A stretch of DNA of 49,216 nt, from contig CAYHGX010000011.1 of assembly GCA_964356355.1 (NCBI GenBank), positions 1-49,216 of the forward strand, read 5' to 3'. The stretch comes from CAYHGX01 sp964356355. GTDB lineage: Bacteria; Patescibacteriota; Gracilibacteria; UBA1369; LOWO2-01-FULL-3. Under the pieces are notes generated by a model. It worked only from the letters and a program-made list of their open reading frames with translations. It was not told the origin of the DNA and made no database searches. Numbering within the stretch: position 1 is the first letter of the stretch; every line of letters starts with the position of its first letter. Positions 41,899 through 49,216 of the stretch are shown here, in pieces. The position numbers were made by a program, and so were the translations under genes.

Positions 41899-43107
41899 AT
41901 GCGAAAAGCTCTCAAGTTTGATTCAATTCTGGCCCTTACGGTGCTGTTTTTGATCATTTTTGGACTGATCATGATTACGAGTATCGGCGTGCCTAAATCG
42001 ATCTCGCTTTCGGCTCCGGATGTTCTTTATCCAAATTGCAGTGATGCCAATGTGGACTGTTATTTACTTTTCAAAAAACATCTAATAAGGCTAGCAATAG
42101 GAATTTGTGCCTTTTTTGTAGCATGGAAATTGCCGATGAAATTTTGGAAAAAACTGGCTACACCACTGTTTATCATTACGATTCTTGCGTTGGTGGCGGT
42201 CTTGATAGTAGGGAAGAGCTTCAATACAATTGCTTCAAACTGGTTGGTAATCTTCAACACATCTATTCAGCCTTCGGAGTTTGCAAAACTGTCCATTGTG
42301 CTCTATTTGGCCTACTGGTTCAGTAAAAAGAAAGGTTCAGTAGAAAGCTTTCAAGATGGATTTATCCCATTTTGTATCGTCACGGGACTCATTATTCTGC
42401 CGATCGTACTGCAAAATGACTTTGGTAATACGCTTGTAATTGCAATTATTAGCGTGTGCATGTACTTCATTGCCGGGGCACGAGTGAGACATTTGGCTAT
42501 AGGATTTATGGTAGCACTTTTGGCAGCGATAATCGTAATTTCTAGCGTAGAGCATGTGCGAGAGCGGTTTCAGGGATTCATGAGAGTAAATGAGGATTGT
42601 TTGGAAGACTATTGCTGGCAGTCTCAGCAGGCCAATATTGCTGTAGGTACTGGCGGATTTTGGGGCAAAGGCCTTACTCAGGGAGTGCAGAAATCTTATT
42701 GGCTTCCACAGGCTTCGGATGATTTTATTTTTGCGGCTTCGGCGGAAGAGCTGGGGTTTATTAGAATTATTTTCGTGGTTTTGGCCTATTTCATGATCTC
42801 ATATCGTGGCTATATGATTGCCAGTAAAGCTACAAATAGCTTTGAAATGTTTGTGGCGGTAGGACTCACCACGTGGCTTACAATGCAGGCTTTTGTGAAC
42901 ATTGCGGTAAATACTGCATTAGCACCAGTAACGGGCATTACACTGCCTTTTATAAGCTACGGTGGCTCTTCTTTGATTTCAAGTATGATCGCTGTGGCGA
43001 TTCTATTAAATATATCTCAGCACTCAACTTTTTATGCGGGTAGTTCTAACAGGTGGAGGAACGGGGGGACATATCGTTCCAAACTTGGCCGTTATCGACG
43101 AGCTTAA
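41899..43107 (+). CDS. ftsW: FtsW/RodA-type peptidoglycan glycosyltransferase
   Basis: 402 aa SEDS-family polymerase with about ten membrane helices. Signatures include NWLVIFNTSIQPSEFAKLSIVLYLAYW, LQNDFGNTLVI (with the catalytic-type Asp), the loop QSQQANIAVGTGGFWGKGL, and PFISYGGSSLISSM. It polymerises lipid II during division. FtsW is favoured over RodA because murG follows. Its last 74 bases overlap the murG start, an unusually long overlap that ties the two products together. Confidence 0.93.
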   Translation: MRKALKFDSILALTVLFLIIFGLIMITSIGVPKSISLSAPDVLYPNCSDANVDCYLLFKKHLIRLAIGICAFFVAWKLPMKFWKKLATPLFIITILALVAVLIVGKSFNTIASNWLVIFNTSIQPSEFAKLSIVLYLAYWFSKKKGSVESFQDGFIPFCIVTGLIILPIVLQNDFGNTLVIAIISVCMYFIAGARVRHLAIGFMVALLAAIIVISSVEHVRERFQGFMRVNEDCLEDYCWQSQQANIAVGTGGFWGKGLTQGVQKSYWLPQASDDFIFAASAEELGFIRIIFVVLAYFMISYRGYMIASKATNSFEMFVAVGLTTWLTMQAFVNIAVNTALAPVTGITLPFISYGGSSLISSMIAVAILLNISQHSTFYAGSSNRWRNGGTYRSKLGRYRRA

Positions 43108-44083
43108 AGGTCGTGGTGGAGTTGAATTCCTTTATATTGGCTCCAATGATGGCCCGGAAAAAATGATGCTGCAGAAGCATGGAGTTAACTTTACGGCTGT
43201 GGCTTGTGGAAAGTTGCGAAGATATTTTTCTTGGTCGAATTTTAAGGATGCAGTAAAGGTGCCGGTGGGTATCTGGCAGGCGCGCAAGGCTCTGAAAAGA
43301 TGGCAACCAGCGATTGTTTTCAGTAAAGGTGGATTTGTGAGTTTTCCTGTAGTGGTAGCGGCGTGGAGTTTGCGAGTGCCGGTAATTGTGCATGAATCGG
43401 ACGTAAAACCAGGACTGGCGAATAGGATGTCCTTTAAATTTGCTAAGAAAATCTGCATAAGTTTCAAAGAGACGAAGGAATACATGGCTCCATATCTTGA
43501 AAAAGTGGTACTAACAGGTAACCCAGTAAGAGCTAGCATTGAAAATGGAGGGAGGGAAGCGGGGCTAAAGTTTACTGGATTGGATGGTAATAGACCGGTG
43601 GTTTTGGTGATGGGCGGAAGCCAGGGAGCTCAGCAGATAAATGAATTAGTGCGCGGAAACTTGGAGAATATTTTGAAAAGATTTCAGGTGGTGCACCTGG
43701 TGGGACGTGGAAATTTGGATATTAGCATCCATAAAAAGGGCTATGTGCAATTTGAATATCTGGATGAACAGATGCGCGATGTTTATGCGATTTCTGAGAT
43801 AGTGGCGTCACGGGGGGGGGCAAATAGCTTGAGTGAATTGGCGGCGTTGAAGAAAAAAGTGATAGTGATTCCGCTGGGAACCGAAGGTAGCCGTGGCGAT
43901 CAGCTCCTTAATGCTGAGATTTTTGCGAAACATTTGGGCTGGAAGGTAATGGAGGGCAAGGTTTCGGCTGAGAGATTCGTGGCAGCGATTGACCTGCTAA
44001 AACTGGCTAAAGTTCAAGAGAATCAATGGTTTCAAAATGGGACAGGTGCGATTGCCGACTTAATTTTAAAAACTGCAAAATGA
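43034..44083 (+). CDS. murG: UDP-GlcNAc--lipid I GlcNAc transferase MurG
   Basis: 349 aa, usual length. It makes lipid II at the inner membrane face. Motifs: GGGTGGHIVPNLAVIDEL at the N-terminus, VIVHESDVKPGLANRM, the donor loop VLVMGGSQGAQQIN, and EYLDEQMRDVYAISEIVASRGGANSLSEL in pieces, where the conserved SRAGA is SRGGA. A run of eight G bases near 43814-43821 encodes part of this last motif and could slip. It ends in an ATGA overlap with the next gene. Confidence 0.95.
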   Translation: MRVVLTGGGTGGHIVPNLAVIDELKGRGGVEFLYIGSNDGPEKMMLQKHGVNFTAVACGKLRRYFSWSNFKDAVKVPVGIWQARKALKRWQPAIVFSKGGFVSFPVVVAAWSLRVPVIVHESDVKPGLANRMSFKFAKKICISFKETKEYMAPYLEKVVLTGNPVRASIENGGREAGLKFTGLDGNRPVVLVMGGSQGAQQINELVRGNLENILKRFQVVHLVGRGNLDISIHKKGYVQFEYLDEQMRDVYAISEIVASRGGANSLSELAALKKKVIVIPLGTEGSRGDQLLNAEIFAKHLGWKVMEGKVSAERFVAAIDLLKLAKVQENQWFQNGTGAIADLILKTAK

Positions 44084-45201
44084 AAATTGGAATAAATGGC
44101 CGGTTTCTCACAAAACCTTTTACGGGTATTGGTCAGTATACAAAAAATTTAGTAAAGGAATTGGCGGCTTTGGACGGGGGCGATGAATATATATTGGTGG
44201 TACCAGAACCGATTGAGGCGCGAATGGCCGCGAGTTTTGGAAAGAATGTGACTATTAAGGTGCTGCCGGAAAAGGGCATAAGTGCGGGTGTAAGAAAAAC
44301 CTACTGGGAGCAGAAAATTGTGCCGAAGTTCTTTGTAGACGCGGATGTAAAAGTGGCATTTTTCCCTTATCCATCCAATCCGTGGAGTGCGGGCTTTTAT
44401 AGGCGCGGGATGCGGACCATTGTGACCGTGCACGACACAATTCCGTGGGAGGATAAGCGCTATGCGCGGGGGGTTTTGGCGCGGGCTTATCAGGCGAGGG
44501 CAAAAGCTGCGGTGAAGAAGGCGGATACAGTGTTAACAGTTTCGGGAAGTTCTATGGAGGATGTGGCACGAGTTTGTGGCGTAGAAAAAAACAAAATCGA
44601 GGTTGTTTACAATGATGCGGGTGATGCCTATAAGGAGCATGTGGATGAAAAATTTGCGGCTGAGGTGCTGCATCGATTAGGGTTGCGAGAGCAGGGGTAT
44701 TTTTTATATGTTGGCGGGTATGATGCGAGGAAGAATGTAACTAGACTAATAGAGGCGTTCAAGGTCTTTAAGCTGCCAATAGTGATGGTGGGGGCGAGGC
44801 TATTTGAGAATAAACTTTATAAAAGTTTTGAAAGTGCAGGAAGCGGCAACATTGTGCGGACGGGCTTTATTGAAGAGGATAAATTGGCCGCGCTTTATAA
44901 TAAATGTCGGGCGTTTGTGAATATTTCGGAGAAAGAGGGGTTTAATATTCCTATTTTGGAGGCGGCAAATCAGGGGGCGCCGCTGGTGTTGTCGGATATC
45001 CCGGTGCACCGAGAAGTGGCGGAGGACAGGGCTTATTTCGTAAATGCTTTGGATGTGACGGATGTACGCAAGGGGCTTGAGGTGATGATGAATGACAGTG
45101 TGCGCGATGGGTACAGCGAAAAGGCGCGGGCGTTGGCAAAAAAATACTCCTGGAAAAAGTATGCCAGGATAGTGTTTAATGTGATACATGGACATAAATA
45201 G
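44080..45201 (+). CDS. Family 4-type glycosyltransferase (GT-B fold)
   Basis: 373 aa from the ATG of the ATGA overlap with murG (MKIGINGRFLTKPFTGIGQYTKNLV). The open frame upstream is not needed. A typical GT4 protein: an N-terminal acceptor domain with TIVTVHDTIPWED, then YFLYVGGYDARKNVTRLIEAF, and the EX7E motif in EKEGFNIPILEAANQGAPLVLSD. It probably adds a sugar to a surface glycan or glycolipid. Part of the ftsW-murG-GT-lemA run. Confidence 0.92.
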   Translation: MKIGINGRFLTKPFTGIGQYTKNLVKELAALDGGDEYILVVPEPIEARMAASFGKNVTIKVLPEKGISAGVRKTYWEQKIVPKFFVDADVKVAFFPYPSNPWSAGFYRRGMRTIVTVHDTIPWEDKRYARGVLARAYQARAKAAVKKADTVLTVSGSSMEDVARVCGVEKNKIEVVYNDAGDAYKEHVDEKFAAEVLHRLGLREQGYFLYVGGYDARKNVTRLIEAFKVFKLPIVMVGARLFENKLYKSFESAGSGNIVRTGFIEEDKLAALYNKCRAFVNISEKEGFNIPILEAANQGAPLVLSDIPVHREVAEDRAYFVNALDVTDVRKGLEVMMNDSVRDGYSEKARALAKKYSWKKYARIVFNVIHGHK

Positions 45202-45727
45202 TATCTTAGTATTGGCGAGTGCAGTGGCAGTGATCTTGGTGATCTGGCTTTTTGTGAGCAACAGACAGCTGAAATTTTTGCGTGGGCAAGTGGGGCGCGC
45301 GTGGGAAAAGGTGGACGAAAAATATCGTAAAAGACAGGACGTATTGCCGAATTTAGTGGAGACGGTGAGAATTCACGTTGGTGATCAGGAGGCACTTATT
45401 GGGGAGATCGTGGGTGCTCGGGCCCTGGCGGCAAGAGAATACATAGTGGGTAAAGCGGGGGTGCCGGGGGCGAAAAAGATGGAATACGAAGTGGCGTTGG
45501 CTGGCTTGATAGAGCGCCTATTGGCGGTAGGGGCGAGTGCTGGACCGGGTGACGCATTGGCTAGGGATACAAATTTCTTACAATTGCGAAAAGAAATCGG
45601 GGATTTGAATGGTGAAATCGATAAGCTTTTGGGTGAGTACCAGGGTGCAGTTGCCAAATACAACAATCTTCGCGAGCGCTTTTTCATGGCTCCGGTAGCG
45701 GCAATTTTCAGACATAAGAAAATTTAA
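45188..45727 (+). CDS. LemA-family membrane protein
   Basis: 179 aa. One N-terminal membrane helix (ILVLASAVAVILVIWLFVS) is followed by the long LemA helical bundle: QVGRAWEKVDEKYRKRQDVLPNLVETVRIH, then TNFLQLRKEIGDLNGEID and YQGAVAKYNNLRERF. LemA has no established function. Its first 14 bases overlap the glycosyltransferase gene, which suggests one operon from ftsW. Confidence 0.9.
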   Translation: MDINSILVLASAVAVILVIWLFVSNRQLKFLRGQVGRAWEKVDEKYRKRQDVLPNLVETVRIHVGDQEALIGEIVGARALAAREYIVGKAGVPGAKKMEYEVALAGLIERLLAVGASAGPGDALARDTNFLQLRKEIGDLNGEIDKLLGEYQGAVAKYNNLRERFFMAPVAAIFRHKKI

Positions 45728-45749
45728 TAGACTTTTTTTCAAAAAAGCC

Positions 45750-45796
45750 TTGACGGTGAGCACGTGCTCACCTAAGATGGTGAGTGTCTACTTACC
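45750..45796 (+). promoter_or_regulatory. lexA promoter with two candidate LexA operators
   Basis: TTGACG (45750-45755) and TAAGAT (45773-45778) have a 17-base spacer, and that spacer is filled by GTGAGCACGTGCTCAC plus one C. A second, imperfect box, GTGAGTGTCTACTTAC (45780-45795), covers the expected transcription start. A repressor bound at either would block RNA polymerase, as expected for autoregulated lexA. Confidence 0.8.
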
Positions 45797-45810
45797 TTTT
45801 AATTTTATTT

Positions 45811-46428
45811 ATGCAAGAAACACTTACAGAAAAACAGGAGGCGGTGCTGGCATTCATAGAACAGTATCAATCTGGCTATGGAAAATCCCCTACCGTACGT
45901 GAGATGCGTGAGCATTTTGGAGTGAGTTCAGACAATAGCATTCTCAAGCACGTGAAGGCTCTACAGGAAAAAGGCTACATCGAAAAAGATGACACTCCAA
46001 GGGGTATCAAACTATTAAGTAAGTTGAAGGAGAAACTGGAGGCGAAGATGAGTTTTGAACTACCAGTCCTTGGATTTATACCGGCAGGTGGGCCAGTGGT
46101 AACAGAAGAAAACGTAGATAGCTGGATGAGTGTTGGTGAAGATTTGGCCAAAAATGCTGAAGACTACTTTATGCTCAAGGTCACTGGTGAAAGCATGATT
46201 GACGCCGGAATAATAGAAGGAGACTTAGTAGTGGTGGATATGAAAAGAGAAGCAAAGCATGGAGATATTGTTGTGGCTCTAATCGATAACGGAAATACAC
46301 TCAAAAGATTCATCAAAAAGGACGGCAAGGTTTACCTGAAGGCTGAGAATAAAAAATATGATGATATTTATCCAGACAATGAACTGATGGTTCAAGGAGT
46401 GGTCACAGCGCTGGTGCGGAAATACTAA
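45811..46428 (+). CDS. lexA: SOS repressor LexA
   Basis: 205 aa from ATG at 45811 (MQETLTEKQEAVLAFI); the upstream start at 45784 lies within the operator and is unlikely. A winged-helix DNA-binding domain covers residues 1-70 (YGKSPTVREMREHFGVSSDNSILKHVKALQ in pieces). The Ala-Gly cleavage site is in GFIPAGGP, the catalytic Ser in VTGESMID and the Lys in GNTLKRFIK. It represses DNA damage genes until RecA filaments trigger self-cleavage. Likely co-transcribed with the small gene at 46533 and dinB. Confidence 0.95.
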   Translation: MQETLTEKQEAVLAFIEQYQSGYGKSPTVREMREHFGVSSDNSILKHVKALQEKGYIEKDDTPRGIKLLSKLKEKLEAKMSFELPVLGFIPAGGPVVTEENVDSWMSVGEDLAKNAEDYFMLKVTGESMIDAGIIEGDLVVVDMKREAKHGDIVVALIDNGNTLKRFIKKDGKVYLKAENKKYDDIYPDNELMVQGVVTALVRKY

Positions 46429-46532
46429 ATAACGCCGACTGGAGAATTAAAAAATAAGGAGGTTATAAAAGCAATTTCGCTGGGATTTTTCCTAGCGCCC
46501 AATTTACTAATAAATAATTAACACAAAATAAT

Positions 46533-46709
46533 ATGTTCATCACTCTTACTGTGGACACAACCAGAAAAGCTAAGCCAAGAAAAACTGGCTGGCAGCCAAT
46601 GCAAAACGTTAAGAAAAGGCCTCTACTTATGCGCATTAAATCTTGGAAAAAAAGTGTAGCTGATAATGCAAATTATGTGAAGTTTGCGCAGGTTCCAATG
46701 TTTCGTTAA
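46533..46709 (+). CDS. Small basic protein encoded between lexA and dinB
   Basis: 58 aa, not recognised. It starts MFITLTVDTTRKAKPRK and ends VKFAQVPMFR. About a quarter of residues are Lys or Arg with very few acidic ones, so it is strongly basic and might bind nucleic acid. No membrane helix. It lies 104 bases after lexA and 12 before dinB and so would be induced with them. No start-proximal ribosome site is obvious. A stem near 46477-46498 and an unused AAGGAGG at 46456 lie in the gap before it. Confidence 0.6.
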   Translation: MFITLTVDTTRKAKPRKTGWQPMQNVKKRPLLMRIKSWKKSVADNANYVKFAQVPMFR

Positions 46710-46721
46710 TTAAAAAAGTTT

Positions 46722-47990
46722 ATGTTTAAAATTCCGCTTATTCAACAGCGTCGGATAATCCTCCACGTGGATGCCGACGCTTTTTTCGCCTCTGTGGAGC
46801 AGGTATTAAACCCTTCATTGAAAGGTAAGCCAATACTTGTGGGCGGCCCTTCAGAGCGACACGGCATCGTATCAGCAGCCAGCTATGAGGCAAAAAAATT
46901 TGGCATCACATCTGGCATGCCCACCTATCTAGCGAGAAAAAAGTGCCCACAGGCAATATTTGTTTCCGGCAATTTTGATGCCTACAGAAAATATTCCAAA
47001 GCTATTTACCAGATATTATCCAAATACACTCCAGACACCGAAATGGCCTCTATAGATGAGGCCTACCTCGACATCACCGGCTGCGAAAGACTCTATAAAA
47101 AATCGGCACCGGAGATTGCACGCTCGATGCTTACCGAGATCTACAAGAAGACAGGCCTTTCCATGTCCTGTGGGCTCGCGAGTAGTAAAACCGTGGCCAA
47201 GGTGGCCTCGAGTACAAACAAGCCTCACAAGCTCACTATTGTGCCTTACGGCCGGGAGCAGGAGTTTCTGTCCAAGCTTCACCTGCGAGCGATACCAGGA
47301 GTGGGCCCTCGCACCTTTGAAATTTTGGAAAGATGCGGTTTGGAAAAAATTGGTCAGCTGAGTGAGATGAGCATGGACGATGTATTTAAAATCTTCGGAG
47401 TGCAGGGCATTCCTTTGTGGAAGCGAGCACGTGGAATAGACAATACTCCAGTAGTTTCATCTCGGGCACTACCGAAATCTATTTCCAAAGAGCATACCTT
47501 CTATTCGCATGTAGGGAGCCAAGAGCTCGTGGTGAAATACATAAAGGAGCTATCGGAAATGGTGTTCATGCAGCTGCGGGACCATGGGCTCAAGGCGAGG
47601 ACGGTGTTCATTAGGATTAGGTATAAACGGGAAACGGGGAGTGGACATGGTAATTTTGAGAGTACCAATGAGAGCAATGACAGGAGCAACAAGGGCGAAG
47701 TGGGCTCAACTGAATCAGCTAAAGGCCGCTTATTCGAGGACTTCGGTTTTCAGAAAAACATGGACATGCCCACGGCCCTTAGTGGCAAGCTGTTTAATGC
47801 CATGAGAGAGCTCTTCTTTCAGCACGTAGAGGGGCGTGAAATCAGGCTAATTGGAGTGGGAGTGTCGGGCCTATCACAAAATTACAATTTAAGTTTATTC
47901 AACAATGAGGACGACGAAGAAAGATTATTTACCGAAATGGACAGGCTGAAAAAGCTATATGGAGAGGAGGCGGTGAGGTATGGGGTGTGA
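46722..47990 (+). CDS. dinB: Y-family DNA polymerase IV
   Basis: 422 aa, longer than the usual 350-ish. It copies past damaged bases with low fidelity. Catalytic carboxylates are in HVDADAFFASVE and SIDEAYLD. The thumb helix-hairpin-helix is in AIPGVGPRTFEILERCG. The little finger has a Ser/Asn/Gly-rich insertion of about 30 residues near 305-340 (TGSGHGNFESTNESND). The C-terminus carries a sliding-clamp motif of the QLxLF type (NLSLF). Third gene of the lexA locus. Its stop is only six bases before an orphan tRNA 3' end. Confidence 0.94.
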   Translation: MFKIPLIQQRRIILHVDADAFFASVEQVLNPSLKGKPILVGGPSERHGIVSAASYEAKKFGITSGMPTYLARKKCPQAIFVSGNFDAYRKYSKAIYQILSKYTPDTEMASIDEAYLDITGCERLYKKSAPEIARSMLTEIYKKTGLSMSCGLASSKTVAKVASSTNKPHKLTIVPYGREQEFLSKLHLRAIPGVGPRTFEILERCGLEKIGQLSEMSMDDVFKIFGVQGIPLWKRARGIDNTPVVSSRALPKSISKEHTFYSHVGSQELVVKYIKELSEMVFMQLRDHGLKARTVFIRIRYKRETGSGHGNFESTNESNDRSNKGEVGSTESAKGRLFEDFGFQKNMDMPTALSGKLFNAMRELFFQHVEGREIRLIGVGVSGLSQNYNLSLFNNEDDEERLFTEMDRLKKLYGEEAVRYGV

Positions 47991-47996
47991 AGTAGA

Positions 47997-48028
47997 GGTC
48001 CTGGGTTCGATTCCCGGCAGTGGCTCCA
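47997..48028 (+). other. Orphan tRNA 3' end (T arm, acceptor strand, CCA), possible attachment site
   Basis: GGTCCTGGGTTCGATTCC, then CGGCAGTGGCTCCA. It has a T stem (CTGGG/CCCGG) with TTCGATT loop, a 7-base acceptor strand CAGTGGC, discriminator T and encoded CCA. The matching 5' strand GCCACTG and the D and anticodon arms are absent upstream, where dinB coding sequence lies. T at position 73 suggests tRNA-Gly or tRNA-Cys. Such 3' halves are typical remains of site-specific integration into a tRNA gene. Confidence 0.75.
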
Positions 48029-48039
48029 TGATTTGAATT

Positions 48040-48867
48040 TTAGAAAATGACCATTGGCCTAAAGACGACACGTTCGTTTCGATCACTCATCTCCAATCTT
48101 TGAAGCGCAACTTTGCGGGTGCCAAAGTCTGCAGTTCCCACTCCATATTCAGATCCAGCTTTAATGACTGTTTCAAGGTTGGGCGTATTTGAAGCTACAT
48201 AGTATCGGCTTTTTAGTTGTTGAGTTTCCAGTAGCATAAGACTTTTAAAACTTGGTAGGCACACACCTTCTCCAAGGAAATTAAAGATACGAATATCACC
48301 TCTAATCGGATGATACGTACCTTCTATAATTGCTATTTTCCAGTTCAGTACATTCCTTTTTCCCTCATACCCGAGATCTCTGCGATCTTCCATTTGCAAA
48401 GCCCACTCCAGCCCATACTCCACTTCAACATCCAGCGCCTGGACATACTGCTCACAAGGAAGCCAAGGAATAATCTGTAAAACTGGGTATTCCATCGATG
48501 CCACAATGTCTCGCTGAGACATAGAGGCACCTTCGAATATTTCTTCAACTTCTTCGATAGATGGCCCTTGGAAGCCAGTGGCTACAGTCGACGCTAGAGC
48601 CAGCGCGGGTTGATAATCACAATGCAAAAGCATTCTAAGTCTACGGTCAAGGTGCCTGATTCCTGGGCTAAAAACTTCACGATACTTCCTATTAAGGAAC
48701 CTGGCAAGTTCGTCTGGGGAAAATCCTTCCTGGGATAGTATTATATCGGCAATCTCGAGATACTGAAGGCGACGAGCGGTTTGAGGGTCTACGTCTCCGT
48801 TTGGATTTTCCATTAGATACTTAATGGCCTTATCAAGTTCAGGATCTGGGTGTTCAAATTTTTCCAT
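48040..48867 (-). CDS. Hypothetical protein
   Basis: 275 aa, not recognised. Soluble, helical N-terminal part (LDKAIKYLMENPNG, then DELARFLNRKYREV) and a more mixed C-terminal part (WKIAIIEGTYHPIRGDIRIFNFLGEG). No signal peptide. It lies just beyond the orphan tRNA end, downstream of the partial gene at 48902 on the same strand, so it may be on an integrated element. Confidence 0.65.
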   Translation of the reverse strand: MEKFEHPDPELDKAIKYLMENPNGDVDPQTARRLQYLEIADIILSQEGFSPDELARFLNRKYREVFSPGIRHLDRRLRMLLHCDYQPALALASTVATGFQGPSIEEVEEIFEGASMSQRDIVASMEYPVLQIIPWLPCEQYVQALDVEVEYGLEWALQMEDRRDLGYEGKRNVLNWKIAIIEGTYHPIRGDIRIFNFLGEGVCLPSFKSLMLLETQQLKSRYYVASNTPNLETVIKAGSEYGVGTADFGTRKVALQRLEMSDRNERVVFRPMVIF

Positions 48868-48901
48868 AATAAGTAAGAATTTAAGACTAAAGAATATGGG
48901 T

Positions 48902-49216
48902 TTAGCCGTTTAAAAACCTGTAATACCAGCCTCTTCTCACCATATTGAAGAAAACTGGCAGAAGGATTGCATTGGTTACGCCGCCACCTATGTGTTGACT
49001 TAAGCCGTCTCGCGTTGTGGTGACAGTGGCCAGTACCTCCTTGGTTACGCCCTCTTCTTCGCAAGCCTTATCAAAATCCCTGTAGTACGCTGGCCAATCT
49101 GCATATACGTTTCCGTATCCATTCAAGATTTCATACATCAAATGAATCCGGCCGTGGCTCCTAGCGTATTCATTTGTGTTATCCGCACGGCGCTGAGTAA
49201 TGCTATTAAATGCGAA
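48902..49216 (-). CDS. Hypothetical protein, 5' end cut by window edge
   Basis: The open frame continues without a stop to the window end, giving at least 104 residues (FAFNSITQRRADNTNEYARS at the visible start). It ends GVTNAILLPVFFNMVRRGWYYRFLNG. Not recognised. It probably heads the transcript that includes the gene at 48040, 34 bases away. Confidence 0.6.
   Translation of the reverse strand, partial: FAFNSITQRRADNTNEYARSHGRIHLMYEILNGYGNVYADWPAYYRDFDKACEEEGVTKEVLATVTTTRDGLSQHIGGGVTNAILLPVFFNMVRRGWYYRFLNG

Noticed and set aside
44081..44083. Alternative genetic code with TGA read as glycine
   Set aside because: TGA ends murG, dinB and the nucleotidyltransferase at the expected lengths, and no recognised protein needs internal TGA.

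Overview
The window looks like chromosomal DNA from a member of the Candidate Phyla Radiation (Patescibacteria), most like the Peregrinibacteria. This is inferred from gene content and protein style, since no rRNA is present. Supporting points are an S6-SSB-S18 operon beside an operon of very large lineage-specific proteins, a threonyl-tRNA synthetase without its N-terminal TGS domain, archaeal-type PurP enzymes, and many unrecognised proteins. TGA is a normal stop here (for example murG and dinB), so the UGA-glycine code of Gracilibacteria/Absconditabacteria does not apply.

Layout. Positions 1-2965 hold recF (minus strand, cut by the window edge) and divergent thrS. Positions 2952-15175 are one minus-strand operon of five genes, including a seven-helix VirB6/TrbL-like protein and two other giant proteins of unknown role. 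Positions 15262-16676 hold rpsF-ssb-rpsR. Positions 17047-24491 hold envelope and metabolic genes: a LysM/M23 peptidase, yidD, purH, a 1140-residue SLH surface protein and uppP. Positions 24543-30143 hold two purP paralogues, an HD hydrolase, a DUF4256 protein and two unknown genes between palindromic repeats. Positions 30146-35688 hold lipid/sugar genes (CDP-alcohol phosphatidyltransferase, nucleotidyltransferase, glycosyltransferase), purN, a coiled-coil protein and L-serine dehydratase. Positions 35731-36460 are a long gap with a possible structured RNA. Positions 36461-45727 hold an HNH nuclease, MscS, an SPFH protein, aroE, a membrane protein, lspA, ftsW, murG, a glycosyltransferase and lemA. 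Positions 45750-47990 are a compact SOS locus (lexA, a 58-residue basic protein, dinB). Positions 47997-48028 are an orphan tRNA 3' end, followed by two unknown minus-strand genes.

Connections. PurN, PurH and PurP belong to purine synthesis. UppP, FtsW, MurG, LspA, YidD and the M23 peptidase belong to envelope growth. RecF, LexA, DinB and probably the HNH nuclease belong to DNA repair.

The most unusual content is two families of dispersed palindromic repeats. Family A has two hairpins, and all nine copies seen lie in the same strand orientation. Copies sit between genes and also inside coding sequence (recF, the CDP-alcohol phosphatidyltransferase, the N-terminus of a glycosyltransferase, the C-terminus of lspA). 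Family B has a GTGCCCGGGCAY-type core and occurs between genes and inside the HNH gene. A second notable signal is a candidate LexA operator, GTGAG-N6-CTCAC, placed exactly between the -35 and -10 of lexA and found again upstream of the HNH gene.
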